Shown here piece after piece: positions 51,021 through 62,893 of a stretch of DNA of 64,000 bases. This stretch comes from Macrobrachium rosenbergii. Lineage: Eukaryota; Arthropoda; Malacostraca; Decapoda; Palaemonidae. Made by a program: the position numbers and the translations under genes. Positions within the stretch are counted from its first letter, which is position 1. Each line of letters begins with the position of its first letter. The notes under the pieces are model-generated. The model was given only the letters and a program-made list of their open reading frames with translations. It was not told the DNA's origin and made no database searches. The stretch lies in assembly GCF_040412425.1 (NCBI RefSeq), contig NC_089743.1, forward strand, positions 89,393,471 to 89,457,470. The letters run 5' to 3'.

Positions 51021-51322
51021 ATTATCTGTGACCAGTTTTTACTGCTGTCGTTCTCCGGTTAACGTAATCTAACGCACGCCTTTTTCATTATATATGCACA
51101 AAAGCCTCATAATTATGAGGTTCTAGTTTTTAATGTTTCATTCTCTCATCGTAAAAATAGCAAGCGTTGGCAACACGAGAGATTGCGTATGAAGCGTTAC
51201 AACCTGCTAGCATCACATCTGTTGAAATAAGCAACATTGTAATAAATATTATTATTGCAGTAATTAACTGGGTGTTATGGTTCCAGATTCTCACTGGGTC
51301 TGCTTTATCCTCTTGACAGGCA

Positions 51323-51324
<2 letters not shown>

Positions 51325-51400
<76 letters not shown>
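51325..51400. repeat. (AAT)n microsatellite
   Basis: About 25 AAT units. Confidence 0.95.
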
Positions 51401-52430
51401 TGTTCGCTTGGGTGGATCTTTTTTGTTTCTGTGAAGAAAAACCATTAGTTGGATATGTGAAAAATTACTCATGGTTTTTTTTATTGCCGTGTTAGTAATA
51501 CAATTGAATAAAATATCGTCCAGATTTAATGTTTAATATTTATAAGAAAAGAAAACAAATTACTCAGTCATGAGCAGGAAAGGTAATGGGCCAGTGGACG
51601 AAATCTTCAGTATATACTTGATTGACAATAATTTAAGTATAAGAGTTTAAAATCGATTTTGATATCGCCAATGTAGGCAGTGGCTTTGATGTGAACCAGT
51701 AGACCGGGTTACAGCCGTTATTGTGTTAAAATAAGTAAATCAATGGGGATATATTTTTATAGACTTAGTTACACTGTTATCGCTTTGTTGGCCAGAAAGC
51801 ATAAACTGACATTTCTCAGTGGAGCGTTGTAGGTCAGTAAGAATTCTATTTCTTTTACAGGTGGTCTTCGTTAAAAATATAAGCAATGAAGAGAAAAATA
51901 ACATTTATAATGTATTTAACTGTTCTTAACTGATCTATGTTAAAACTGCAACGGCAACTGAGCATCTGAACTACTTTTTAAAGAATGCATACAATTATTG
52001 TGGAATTATTTTTACAATAGGTAAAATCAATTAATTATGATTGTAAGGTTTTTATTCTGTTAATCTGAAAAACGACCAATTTCAGGGTAGAAAATATTGC
52101 ATAATGAAAAACCCGGCTTCTGAACGAAACTCTTTGGAACATTCAGAGAGCTTTCTAAGGGAAATCTGAATATATATTTGACTGTTATATATTTGACAGA
52201 AAAGATGTTAGTTGTAGTAAAAGGGGAAAAAGGAAGGAAATACCTCACCTACCAGTCACTGTGTTTAGAACGATAAGTTAAGGATTTAGACCCTATATTA
52301 TTAAGACATTGTAAACACATTTCTTTGATTTCGATATGCCATAGGCCTTTTTGCCTTTTAGAGGGGATTGAAGTAGGGAGTGGGAGGCCTCTAAAACGAT
52401 AGATAATTCCGGTTTTCATTTGTTTTGGGG
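51401..52430. other. No confident gene
   Basis: TTCTATTTCTTTTACAG (to 51860) followed by 22 open codons and a TAA (51927-51929) is a weak terminal-exon candidate. Frames at 52060-52455 (minus) are unrecognised. Confidence 0.3.
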
Positions 52431-52439
52431 GGGGGGGAG

Positions 52440-52492
52440 GCTGAGATCGAATCACGGGCCTTGCAAATACGAGCCCATTGCTTTACCAGTGT
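52440..52492 (-). mobile_element. tRNA-like SINE head remnant
   Basis: On minus the sequence reads TGGTAAAGCAATGGGCTCG (A-box-like) and GTGATTCGATCTCAG (B-box-like) about 30 bp apart, the spacing of a tRNA gene. A 12-G run adjoins its 3' side. No canonical acceptor stem is seen, so it is a decayed SINE or tRNA relic. Confidence 0.45.
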
Positions 52493-52516
52493 ACACACAC
52501 GCTCATATATGCGTAT

Positions 52517-52518
<2 letters not shown>

Positions 52519-52580
<62 letters not shown>
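52519..52580. repeat. (CT)n microsatellite
   Basis: About 30 CT units, close to the tRNA-like remnant. Confidence 0.95.
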
Positions 52581-52582
<2 letters not shown>

Positions 52583-53131
52583 CTAACCATTTACTGAGGT
52601 TCAGCAACGCACATATACTTCAACGTTCCAGTAATACTTTATTGGAACTGCGTCGAGGTGAGAATGTTCCCTAATTTGGTTACGTGTTCCTCTCTGTAGG
52701 TCTGCTGTTACCATTTTCATTCTCTGCTGGGCCGAGAGATTAAAAACCCACCACCCACTCGTATATATTTACAGAAAAAAGTCCATTCAGACGCACAATT
52801 AGATATTTAATTTAAAAAAAGGTATTCATAATCTAAAAATAAAACGATAGAACGAAATAATTTACATCTACGAATATTGTAAACAAAATGTGTGAAAAGC
52901 CTCAAGCCAGCCCTTAAGCCCAGTAGATTAAGCCGAGATCTGCTTGAAAGCGGATGCTGACAAATGGCGCTGAAAAGACCTAATGGCCTGGTTAAAAGCA
53001 ATTGTACAACAGGATGAAGCTCTTGTGGCGTCGAATGGCACCTCTATTATGCAAATGCCCCTTTGCGGTTTGTGGTCTTACGTTACTGTTATTAAACTGC
53101 CACTAGTTTTTGCTTCGTTTACACGCACACA
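52581..53131. other. No gene recognised
   Basis: Unique-looking sequence. Confidence 0.3.
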
Positions 53132-53165
53132 TGTATACATACATACATACATACATACATACATA
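53132..53165. repeat. (CATA)n microsatellite
   Basis: About eight CATA units. Confidence 0.9.
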
Positions 53166-53208
53166 CACACATACACATATATACTTTATGTATGTATACG
53201 TTTATATA

Positions 53209-53498
53209 TGTTACAGTCAACATGCGTAATCAGTCATTACGAAATGCCTGAAATTTCAGTCAGATAGCGAAATGCACTTAGGGACATTTGATCCCCCCAG
53301 GAGCTAGTACTAAACACGGCGAAATATATTTGACCCCAGGGGCTAGTACTAAACACGGCGAAACAGTGGGTGACTCACTGTTTCGCCGTGTTTAGTACTA
53401 GCTCCTGGGGGATCAAATGTCCCCTAAGTGCATTTCGCTATCTGACTGAAATTTCAGGCATTTCGCGTAATGACTGATTACGCATGTTGACTGTAACA
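53209..53498. mobile_element. Near-palindromic MITE with TGTTACA/TGTAACA ends
   Basis: This 290-bp segment begins TGTTACAGTCAACATGCGTA and ends with its reverse complement …CATGTTGACTGTAACA. The arms stay paired almost to the centre (AAACAGTG-GGTGACT-CACTGTTT near 53361-53383), with only a few differences (for example one extra C in AAATGTCCCC). The left arm has an extra 40-bp direct duplication: GCTAGTACTAAACACGGCGA occurs at 53303 and 53342. Both sides are flanked by TATA, compatible with a 4-6 bp target-site duplication. There is no coding capacity. TGTNACA ends with 4-bp duplications recall Ginger-type transposons; that link is inference. Confidence 0.85.
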
Positions 53499-53689
53499 TA
53501 TATAACGCTCAGTAATTTTACATACCGTGTTTGAACGGTCCTTACTACATACATACTTTAAATGCTGAATCATTGCTGAGCCTCCAAGGCTGGAAATGTA
53601 CACAGTATTAGCTGCTTCTTATACCAATAAATAGGATAAATGGAGACTCATCAACATCTCCCTAACCCCATTCATACGCTACGCCTCTA

Positions 53690-53960
53690 TATTAGGCACG
53701 ATGTTATGCTTTTTGAATATTAAGTCCCTTCCTTTCCAGTACCTCTTTCATTTAGCGTAGTCAGTGCTCTTTAGGTCTTACTTCTTCTCTGCTAGCACTC
53801 CTGAATCGTAGACTCCTAACCAGCCTGTTGTCCTCCATGCTCTCCACATGAACAAACCATCTCGTAACACAGTGAGTCATCCTTTCACTTACAGTCACCT
53901 GTTCACATTTCTTACTGTTTCAGTTTTTCTCAGTCACATATACTACAACCACGATTCATG
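53690..53960 (-). pseudogene. Decayed RTE-like LINE C-terminal fragment
   Basis: The minus strand reads WFVHVESMEDNRLV (frame-altered in part), then MKEVLERKGLNIQKA. This is the H-V-E-R-M-x-D-x-R-L-V ... K-E-x-L-x-x-x-G-L-N-I-Q-E-A pattern shared with 18087-18460 and 38690-39175. The T/C-rich sequence to about 54350 may be more of the same ORF, but no motif can be read. Confidence 0.6.
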
Positions 53961-54474
53961 TCTACAGGTGTAAACCTTTTTCTTTCATTTACATCCAACA
54001 TTCGGTACTATGAAGCAGAGTTTCCCACTCTTTTGCACACATTTTGCTGCTTTCCTCACTTCAACTATATATGATTCTCCACTTCTTTCATCCTGTGATA
54101 TCCACTATTTAAATCCTCAAATGCTTATACTAATCAACTCCTTCCATTATTGTACCATTTCTATACATATACATTGGTCCATCTTCATGGTTGCCATTTA
54201 CCTTCATAATTTTATTCTTGCTCAAATTTGCTCCTAACTCTCACCATTTCAAACATCTTCAAACCCTTTCTCTAGATTCTGCAGTCTCTCTTCACCATCC
54301 CCAGTCATCTATCTACCGTTCCACCTGTATATTCGCCCTGATGTATCTTTGGTTCAGTCGTATTGATGAGGAACATAGTAGGCAGTAGCTCAGTCAGTCC
54401 TTTAAAAGCAGTATCGCAAACAGGGAGCAATAAGGCTACTGCAAAGCATTAACAGCTGGGATGAAAACGAGAAA

Positions 54475-54755
54475 AAGTTAAGTATACCTTAGTTTGACCA
54501 GACCACTGAGCTGCTTAACAGCTCTCCTAGGGCTGGCCCGCCGAAGGATTAGACTTATTTTACGTGGCTAAGAACCAATTGGTTACTTGGCAACGGGACC
54601 TACAGCGTATTGTGGAATCCGAACCACATTGTAGCGAGAAATGAATTTCCATCACCAGAAATGAATTCCTCTAATTCTTCATTGGCCGACCGGAGACTCG
54701 AACTCGGGCCTAGCGAGTTTTAGCTCACAACTCTACCGACTCGCCCAACGAGGAA
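54475..54755 (-). mobile_element. tRNA-derived SINE, near full length
   Basis: On minus the head reads GGGCGAGTCGGTAGAG (A-box-like), then GAGTTCGAGTCTCC (B box). The body is CCAATGAAGAATTAGAGGAA, then TTTCTGGTGATGG, TGTGGTTCGGATTCC, TTCTTAGCCACGTAAAATA, then CAGCTCAGTGGTCTGGTCAA and AAGGTATACTTAACTT. The copy at 62894-63160 shares the whole body. Truncated tails lie at 36828 and 41745. The promoter boxes are intact-looking. Confidence 0.88.
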
Positions 54756-55655
54756 CTTGAAATCGAGAACTTCTGGCATAAGACTCAACGATGAGATTTT
54801 AATTACAGTTTATCACAAAGATCACTAGATCAGAAGTAATATAAAACAAAGAGCAACTAGAGTTTGAAACTGAACAACTTAGAAGGGCTTTGGGCGGTAC
54901 ACTAGGAAAAGTAATTAAATGCTGCTTTTAGATCGGAGATGAGCGTGATAATTGAGTTTTTTCTTTGCCTATCTTAAATTTTCTGCCTTTATGAATTTTT
55001 ATGTTGTTAACTCTCAAATGGCTCTGCCATAAGTATATCTGCAGATGTTAAGAAAATTAGTATTTGCAAGGAGAATATTGTGGTATATTTTTACAACTAA
55101 CTCGGTAGGCTTCTGTTTAAGACATTTTCGTAATAATTTCTGTATAAGTGACTTAGAGTTTTAAATGGCAACGTTAAATATATCTTTTGCCAGGTAGTTG
55201 ATAAGATATATATATACGGATGTATATATGTCACTAAGTCCACGTCGGAAGGTGAGTGAAAACCGGTACTTTGAACAAGTACTTTCGTAGCTTATTCTAC
55301 ATTTTCAAGTTCACGCTCGTTCCTTCGTTCTGTATTGGAGATGGGGATGTATATATATGTATATACCCGTATGTATTGCTACACAGAATATTTTGTTTTC
55401 CATTGTGGAAGTAACGTCCAAGTACAAGTGGAGTCGACTAGGCCTAAACGAATTACATGTTTGGGTGGTGTTTGTTGCAAGGCAAAGTACTTTTTCTTTT
55501 AGGTGTTTGTAGGAAACTCGCCGCATTTTGTTGTTGACTCAGAGGAAGCTTGCTCCCTTTTCCTTATTTTGCAAGTATAATTCCACGCAGTCCTTTTTTT
55601 TTCCTCATTGCTTAATTGATAACTTTCTCTTTCAGTCGTACATGCATGTATCTTG
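54756..55655. other. No gene recognised
   Basis: Short TA/GTAT tracts near 55208 and 55350. A 71-codon minus frame (55311-55526) is unremarkable. Confidence 0.3.
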
Positions 55656-55680
55656 AGAGAGAGAGAGAGAGAGAGAGAGA
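55656..55680. repeat. Short (GA)n microsatellite
   Basis: About 12 AG units. Confidence 0.9.
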
Positions 55681-56894
55681 ATATCTTTAGCCACCCTGGA
55701 CGAAACATTCCAGATTTAGTTTTGCAAAATGGGATACTGGTAGATATTATTCACCTTCTGCGATATCTCTTGTCTGAATTTCGACGTTCGGTAATGTGGT
55801 GAGTTTGATTTAATGGAACTAATGTGAGTGAATGATTTTATTGGTTTTACTGATGTTTAGTTTTAGTTTTAATTATTCATTACATCTTACATCGGTATGT
55901 TCTTTGTATCAGAGGCATGAAAACCACAGAATATGTCACAAGGAAGCACTTAACTTTATGCTCTGTATAACCAATTCTTTTGTGGTTAGATTTTAATTAA
56001 TAAAATTTTCTTTGCTGGTGGATTTTGGTAAAAAAAATTATTCTGCTGTCTGTGAATCTATGTTGGAACTAAAACAAAGATGCTAGACAAGTCACGTTCA
56101 GTCGCATTATCTGTTGTCTGAGGGAAAAAAAAAAAAAAACAGCAGTTGAGAATTGACATCATTTACAGTTTGTGTACTCTTCGACTAATATATGAATTCA
56201 TTGTCATTTCTAGCTGTACCGTGCTTCTGGGGACTATAAAGCCGTTGATTAAAATATGTAACAAAATATAAACATAGTTTACAGGGTGAATAAAACTTAA
56301 TAAAAAGCATCAAAATAGTTTACAATAATTTGCCACCTCGACTTTCTTTTTAATATAATTTCTAGCTCGTTAACTATCCAATCTTAATACGATAAGCTGT
56401 GTCCGTGTCAGGCAAAGGTGATTCCATTCCAAAAAAATCCATTCGACGCCACTGAGCTTGGCAGTTGTAAAGCCAGATAAACTATATTCAATCAGTAAGC
56501 AAAACACAGCGAAATTCTGCCGGGAATTAACGGCGGGCAACTTATCACTTGGCGTCCAACTTCGAAGTGCCCAAGATCAACGACACAAACTTTGGAAATG
56601 CCCAGACGACAAGTGTCTGACGGGCTACCTCTCTTCTCTATCACCTCCCTCGTCTCGCATTCCGGCTGGCCCTCTCGCAAGCCCTCCCTTTAGTTGGTGG
56701 TGCGGGTATCGGTATTTGGGTGTGGTGTTGGGGGCGGTGGAGGGATGGGGATTGAGTGTATTGTTGGAGGGCGAGAGTAGGTAGGAATAACTCTGTCTGT
56801 GAGGAGTAGGTTAGGGAAGACGGGTCTCTGTTTATTGTTTGACTCTGTGTTTTCTTTGGCTTTAGAGAAAGAGGGTCATGCTGGGCTGTCTTTA
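55681..56894. other. No confident gene
   Basis: The 56458-56890 stretch is GC-richer, with a 108-codon plus frame (56458-56784) and overlapping minus frames. The plus peptide (GNLSLGVQLRSAQDQRHK…) is not recognised and neither splice sites nor a domain support it. Confidence 0.3.
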
Positions 56895-56896
56895 AT

Positions 56897-56966
<70 letters not shown>

Positions 56967-57038
56967 CTTTATCTTGGTAATATACTGGACTAGAGAGGAG
57001 AATGCTCACCCTGGTAAATGACAAGAGAAGAGAGAGAG

Positions 57039-57103
<65 letters not shown>

Positions 57104-57158
57104 CCTTATCTTGGTAATATACTGGACTGGAGAGGAAGAATGCCTACCCTGGTAAATG

Positions 57159-57210
<52 letters not shown>

Positions 57211-57269
57211 AAAGCCTTATCTTGGTAATATACTGGACTGGAGAGGAAGAATGCCTACCCTGGTAATTG

Positions 57270-57319
<50 letters not shown>

Positions 57320-57374
57320 CCTTATCTTGGTAATATACTGGACTAGAGAGGGAGAATGCTCACCCTGGTAATTG

Positions 57375-57434
<60 letters not shown>

Positions 57435-57491
57435 CTTTATCTTGGTAATATACTGGACTAAAGAGGGAGAATGCTCACCCTGGTAATTGAC

Positions 57492-57543
<52 letters not shown>

Positions 57544-57597
57544 CCTTATCTTGGTAATATACTGGACTGGAGAGGAAGAATGCTTACCCTGGTAATT

Positions 57598-57658
<61 letters not shown>

Positions 57659-57735
57659 CCTTATCTTGGTAATATACTGGACTGGAGAGGAAGAATGCTT
57701 ATCCTGGTAATTGACAAGAGAGAGAGAGAATGACA
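56895..57735. repeat. Higher-order satellite: 62-bp unit alternating with (GA)n
   Basis: TCTTGGTAATATACTGGACT occurs near 56972, 57109, 57219, 57325, 57440, 57549 and 57664. Each copy sits in a block of about 62 bp, AATCYTTATCTTGGTAAT to CCCTGGTAAWTGACAAGAGA, joined to the next by a (GA)n tract of about 35-75 bp. The unique blocks are nearly identical while the GA tract lengths all differ. Arg-Glu-rich frames (for example 57002-57346) cross it but are products of the repeat. Confidence 0.95.
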
Positions 57736-57945
57736 GCATCGAGATTTGATTTTAACTGAAATCGGATTTTGAAATATTTTTCATTCCACTTGTGGGATGC
57801 ACTCAAAGACTGGCCAAATTCGTTGCATATTCTCAAGTTTACAGAGGACTAATGAGCCTGCTATTGTTACAAAAGCTCCTGTCAGGAGCATTCCCGTGCA
57901 CCTCAAACTTGTCTACTTTTAGAGACTAGTTTTTGATTGATTTTC
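57736..57945. other. Short spacer between two satellites
   Basis: About 210 bp of unique sequence between the GA satellite and the 37-bp minisatellite. Confidence 0.4.
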
Positions 57946-58560
57946 AGAGCCGAGTTCAACTCTAGTTTTTGATTGAATTTTCAGAGCTGAGTTCAACTCT
58001 GGTTTTTTATTGAATTGTCAGAGCCGAGTTCAACTCTAGTTTTTGACTGAATTGTCAGAGCCGAGTTCAACTCTAGTTTTTGATTGAATTGTCAGAGCCG
58101 AGTTCAACTCTAGTTTTTGATTGAATTATCAGAACCGGGTTCAGCTCTAGCTTTTGATTGAATTGTCAGATCCTAGTTCAACTCTAGTTTTTGACTGAAT
58201 TTTCAGAGAGGAGTTCAACTCTAGTTTTTTATTGAATTTTCAGAGCCGAGTTCAACTCTAGTTTTTGATTGAATTGTCAGAGCCGAGTTCAACTCTAGTT
58301 TTTTGATTGAATTTTCAGAGCCGAGTTCAACTCTAGTTTTTGATTGAATTGTCAGAACCGAGTTCAACTCTAGTTTTTGATTGAATTGTCAGAGCGAGTT
58401 CAACTCTGAGTTTTTGACTGAATTGTCAGAACCGAGTTCAACTCTAGTTTTTGATTGAATTATCAGAGTCGAGTTCAACTCTAGTTTTTGATTGAATTGT
58501 CAGAACCGAGTTCAACTCTAGTTTTTGATTGAATTGTCAGAGCCGAGTCCAACTCCAGAA
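57946..58560. repeat. 37-bp minisatellite, about 16.5 copies
   Basis: The unit is GAGCCGAGTTCAACTCTAGT followed by TTTTGATTGAATTGTCA. Copies differ at single positions (GAGCC/GAACC, GTTTTTGATTG/GACTG, ATTGTCA/ATTTTCA) with rare one-base indels. Every unit carries the 11-base palindrome GAGTTCAACTC. Confidence 0.95.
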
Positions 58561-59356
58561 GTGATTTCTCAAGAGTACGATTATATTAAGTTCAGTTCCA
58601 TGGTAAAGTAGTCCATTTGAAATGGTCCTTCAAAAGAACGAGTAGGAAAGTTTTGTACGATTACAGTGCGTTCCGCTATTATAGTGTTCCCTTAATAGTG
58701 CGATTACATTGAGCACAGCTGTTAAAGTGCATCTTAAAGTGAACGCCTACAAGAGTTGTCTCACTGTATAGCTGTTAGCTAAAATGGTTTCATGATTTAG
58801 GGCAAGAGGAATTCACAAATTTACATTGAATTGATTTTTTTACTTGTGAGAACTCTGAAGTCTGTGTGCTTGAATATTTGACTGATTTTATCATCACGTT
58901 GGGGTACGCTGGATGAATGGTTATCCGCGCGGGTGCTTCACAGAAGTTGCAGAGTCATATCGTTTTCTTATTTCTTAAGGCGTTGAATAACTTGAAGGTT
59001 CCTGCACCCGATTCGTAATAAAAAAAAAGTCACCTTGCCGTAAGCGAAGAATATAACATAACCTTTCCTTAATTCCCAGTGGTTTATTGCACTTTGTGCC
59101 TTTAAAGCCTGGGACCTCCCCACCGGGCGTGAAGTTCGTTAAAGTTCTTTCTCTTTTAATTCAAGACGCATCCAGTATTTCTTTCGCATAGGGTTCATAA
59201 TGTATCTGCTCTCTTTGTAGATAGTTATCAGAGAGTACAGATAAGCCTAGCATGGAGCCCTAAGTTACGACGGGAACGAGAGTAGAGCGAGGGAGGAATA
59301 TTGGGTTGCCTATTTCTAGGTGCTGATGAGGGGAAGAATTTCAAGTGCAAGGTATG
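58561..59356. other. No gene recognised
   Basis: Unique-looking sequence. A poly-A run lies at 59019-59027. Confidence 0.3.
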
Positions 59357-59392
59357 TACACACACGTTTGTGTGTGTATGTGTGTGTATATA

Positions 59393-59465
<73 letters not shown>
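59357..59465. repeat. (CA)/(TG)/(TA)n microsatellite
   Basis: Short CA and TG tracts then about 65 bp of TA. Confidence 0.93.
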
Positions 59466-59467
<2 letters not shown>

Positions 59468-61674
59468 GTATATATACATTACATTTATAACTGGGGTCCA
59501 TCTCTCTCAAAGGGGAAATGGCCTGTCTCGTAATTTCAGGGGAAAAAATACCTGGAATTAAAGAATGAAAATGCATTTGATATGCAATTTCCATCGATAT
59601 TAACTGGCACATCGCGCAAAGATAAACTTGTGTTCAAAGCTTACGAACGAATACTAAAATGACTGATTATATTTGTAAAATCCTGCGATTTGGTAAAAAT
59701 TTAGCGATGATGCCCATGAAGGAACACAAAAGTTAAGCAGATTAAATCGGCTAATGTTAACATTTACAGGTACTGAAATATCACTGTCATGTCATTACAT
59801 CTAATGGTTGGATTTCCCCTATCAGTAATAACGGTAATTATTAGTAAGCACTGTAATCATTGAAAACTAGTGCGTTCTTGATGGTATAAAAACAATAATA
59901 ATTACTGTAATTATTAGCTCGCCTGCAATTTAGCGCAGAAGATCCATGGTTTTACCCGGGAGGTTTGTTTTGGCCTCGCGGGCTAAATGATGAAGTCAGC
60001 GGTAGGATATTTATTTAGATGTTCAGTTCAGAGGTTGTAATATTATCCTTTACTACCAATGGGCATCACTTCCCTAAGGTGCGAACCCTTCTGTGGTGTT
60101 AAGGCCAACGCCAGGGTGTTGAAATTTCAGTGTGTCTTTGTTTCTTTTCAGTACAGAATTGTTTCAAAAGGTATTTTTATTATAGATCAAATGGAAGGCT
60201 TTAGTGGGCAGTGGGTGTTTCATTGTGGTAAAAAAAATGCACATGCCTTGGGGCATAATTAGGTGAGGTATAGAATGAAAACTATTTGGGCTTTTGCACG
60301 CAATTTCTGCAACTGCCGTCTGTTAGCCTGGCCTCCGAACACGGTTCTAAAAAATAAACCGAGTTCGCCTAAGCGAAAGTCCTTATTATTTGAAACTATA
60401 GTAGCTTAAGATTGTGTCTGAATTTAGATTATGATTCTAAAATTCGTGCATCCTTTTGAGGTGGACTTTTTTATTTATATATATTATTCAGCGTTGCAAA
60501 GATCCTGACAATAATCCATACTCAAACCTTGCTCCGAAGCTTACGCTAAATGCTGTCCGAACAAATACATGGATTACTTTCACGTATTCACAAGAAGTGT
60601 GCTGTAAACATTATTTTTATTCACATACTGTACACTGAGAACCTTTATTTATGACATTTGTCTAACACATTATTCAGCTGTAACTGGTACAGTGAATCTT
60701 ATTGACGTGTGTACATAGACAAAGGAATAGCAGCTGAATCATACCTAAAGATTTCAATTAAATGCCAAATGTTATAGTTTGATGTGATTTGTTCTTTCTA
60801 ACTTTTATGAAAAATACTCTAAGAGTATACTGGGTTCTCGGACATTGTTTTTGCGTATTTTCAATTCATGGATAAACACATTTTCAGAACGTAGTATTGA
60901 GTGCTTCCGGTCGTCATGCATGCAAGTTCTGATGTCGTCTGCTACGTTTTTTGTAGCATGACTGGATTTTATAAAAATTAAAGATTTCTATTCCAAATCC
61001 TGTTATTTTTGATGTGCTGGACTCCCTTTCCTGATCAATATTTCCACAAGCGTTTGAATTTGCAATTTCATAAAGGTGATATGTTTCATTTCAAATATAG
61101 GAGATTGGCAGTGACATTTAAAGCAGACTCGTGTTATTGCATCGTAAGGAAACACTTGGTTTTAAGCAAACACTTTCAGTACAGACGACCATATTCTGAC
61201 TTTGCCACCACTTGTTAATATCAATGTTATTATTATCGTATCTGCTATTATTTATGAAGGACAGAATCATGTATCGTACGTGAACCAATGCAATCATCAT
61301 GCCTTCACTGAGGCACCTGAAATAACCGTGAGTTCGTGATGTTTTGGTTATGGCACGAAGTGAAAGAGTTTGCCCTAACATAAAAATTTTCTGTTTTAAT
61401 AAAGTTGAGCTTCATTTATCGGGCAATCAAAAATCTTGCTATCTCACTGAGTATCCTGTCAAATTCATTCCTTTTGTATGTCGAATTGTTTTGGTTAACG
61501 CATCATCAATGATGCTATAGTATATAACTCATTTAATAAATATCGTTTTTTTTAAAGCGATATCATTGTATTCTGTACTGCAGGACGGAGAATCAAAATA
61601 GAAAAGTGAGGACTGTTTACGTTTTGTAAATTTTTAGGTGAAGTAACCTTCATTCATGTTTGATTTACTTTCAG
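59466..61674. other. No confident gene
   Basis: Two adjacent imperfect tracts with AATAATTACTGTAATTATTA (59891-59910, itself palindromic) and related AGTAATAACGGTAATTATTA (59824-59843) stand out. Short frames at 60059-60638 and 61009-61381 are unrecognised. Confidence 0.3.
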
Positions 61675-61758
61675 TGGACGAGAAGTGGGATTTGCATTTT
61701 TCACGAGTTTCTTACAGTGATTTGCGACTTCTGCTCACAGAACTCAAGTCCTTTGAAA
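61675..61758 (+). CDS. Possible internal exon, 84 nt
   Basis: An acceptor CATGTTTGATTTACTTTCAG ends at 61674 and a donor GTATGT starts at 61759. Of the three frames, the phase-1 frame is open throughout: 27 full codons plus split codons at both ends, start DEKWDLHFSRVSYSD, end ELKSFE. Frame 0-type reading meets a TGA. Composition is protein-like, not low-complexity. The 84 nt keep frame if skipped. It could join an acceptor at 62469, giving a short C-terminus. Protein family not recognised. Confidence 0.4.
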
Positions 61759-62469
61759 GTATGTTCGGTAGATTTACATGAGGGTAATTTTAGTGCCGTG
61801 CATATTTGGTGCCATCTTTTCCTTTCGTGAAGTTCTCTGCATCCATTGAGTTCATAAGAATATAAGAAAAAACATCTCCATGAATAAGCAAACCCCCCCC
61901 CTCGTGTCATAATTATTCCTTCCAGTATCAGGTTACATCTTCATCATGAAATATCTACAAAATTCAAGGTCTTTCTTCCTTTCACTACAATGCGTCAATA
62001 ATTATCTCCCGGTTGCACTAAAAATCCACTTTTTAAAAATTTACCCTTCCAGTCTACTCAGAATAATTTATACATAGCTTACCAGCATTTCCAATCTCTC
62101 ACTTAGTACACACCCTTTCCTATAGTTCCTGTTCGCAGATTTGGCTATCTCCCGGGTGGCAAAAGATATACGTTTTGGGCTCTATAACACACCTTTTTTT
62201 ATAAAACAAAAAGGTAAAAAATATGCCTGTGACCAGGTCCATGTACGTCACCGTTTTATTCATTCCACTGTAAATGAAATTACTCATCCTTCATCTTGAA
62301 AACGTATCATTATTCAGTCTATTTTTAAAACCCTTACTCCTCTAATTTATCAAAGTATTGTCTTGGTGCGAGTCTTCCTACAATAACTACTTGTAGAATC
62401 CATCCTTGATTCTCAATTTCTAAAACACTAGAAAATCTTGTATTATGATAACTGTTTATTATTTTGCAG

Positions 62470-62520
62470 GGAGAAGACTTTACCTCACTTAATCCTGGTT
62501 ATATTTCCTCTGGAATATAG
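62470..62520 (+). CDS. Possible short terminal exon (weak)
   Basis: GATAACTGTTTATTATTTTGCAG (to 62469) is a good acceptor. In phase 0, 16 open codons (GEDFTSLNPGYISSGI) end at TAG 62518-62520. Spliced from the phase-1 donor at 61758 it would instead give seven more residues and a TAA (62490-62492). Only its position after the 61675 candidate supports it. Confidence 0.2.
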   Translation, partial: GEDFTSLNPGYISSGI

Positions 62521-62893
62521 GACAGACCTTAAACAGTCTACTACATAGTGCTTGAACTGAAGGTAGTTTATTTCCCCCTTTGATTTATCGTTTGCTCTTC
62601 ATTAAATCACTCATTTGCTAATGGTTTTGCCTTTTATGTAAATATCAGATTTTTCCACTTTTCTACCAGCGCTTGTACTTGACCTGAAGACTAATTATTT
62701 TTGGTCATAAATGACTCATAAGTCATTGTTAATGGGTTGTGCCTGGAGATCTTAGAGCGATTGTCAACCTTGGCGTTGCTGATTATGATTCCTTTTGTTC
62801 TTTTATATTTTGAAGTTTAACTTCAAGTATCTGTTAATATACGAGGCCTAAATGATAGTTGCAAGATTTCTTAGAAGGACATCTCGTTCTTCA
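62521..62893. other. No gene recognised
   Basis: AT-rich sequence; if the 62470 exon is real this would hold its 3' UTR. Confidence 0.25.
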
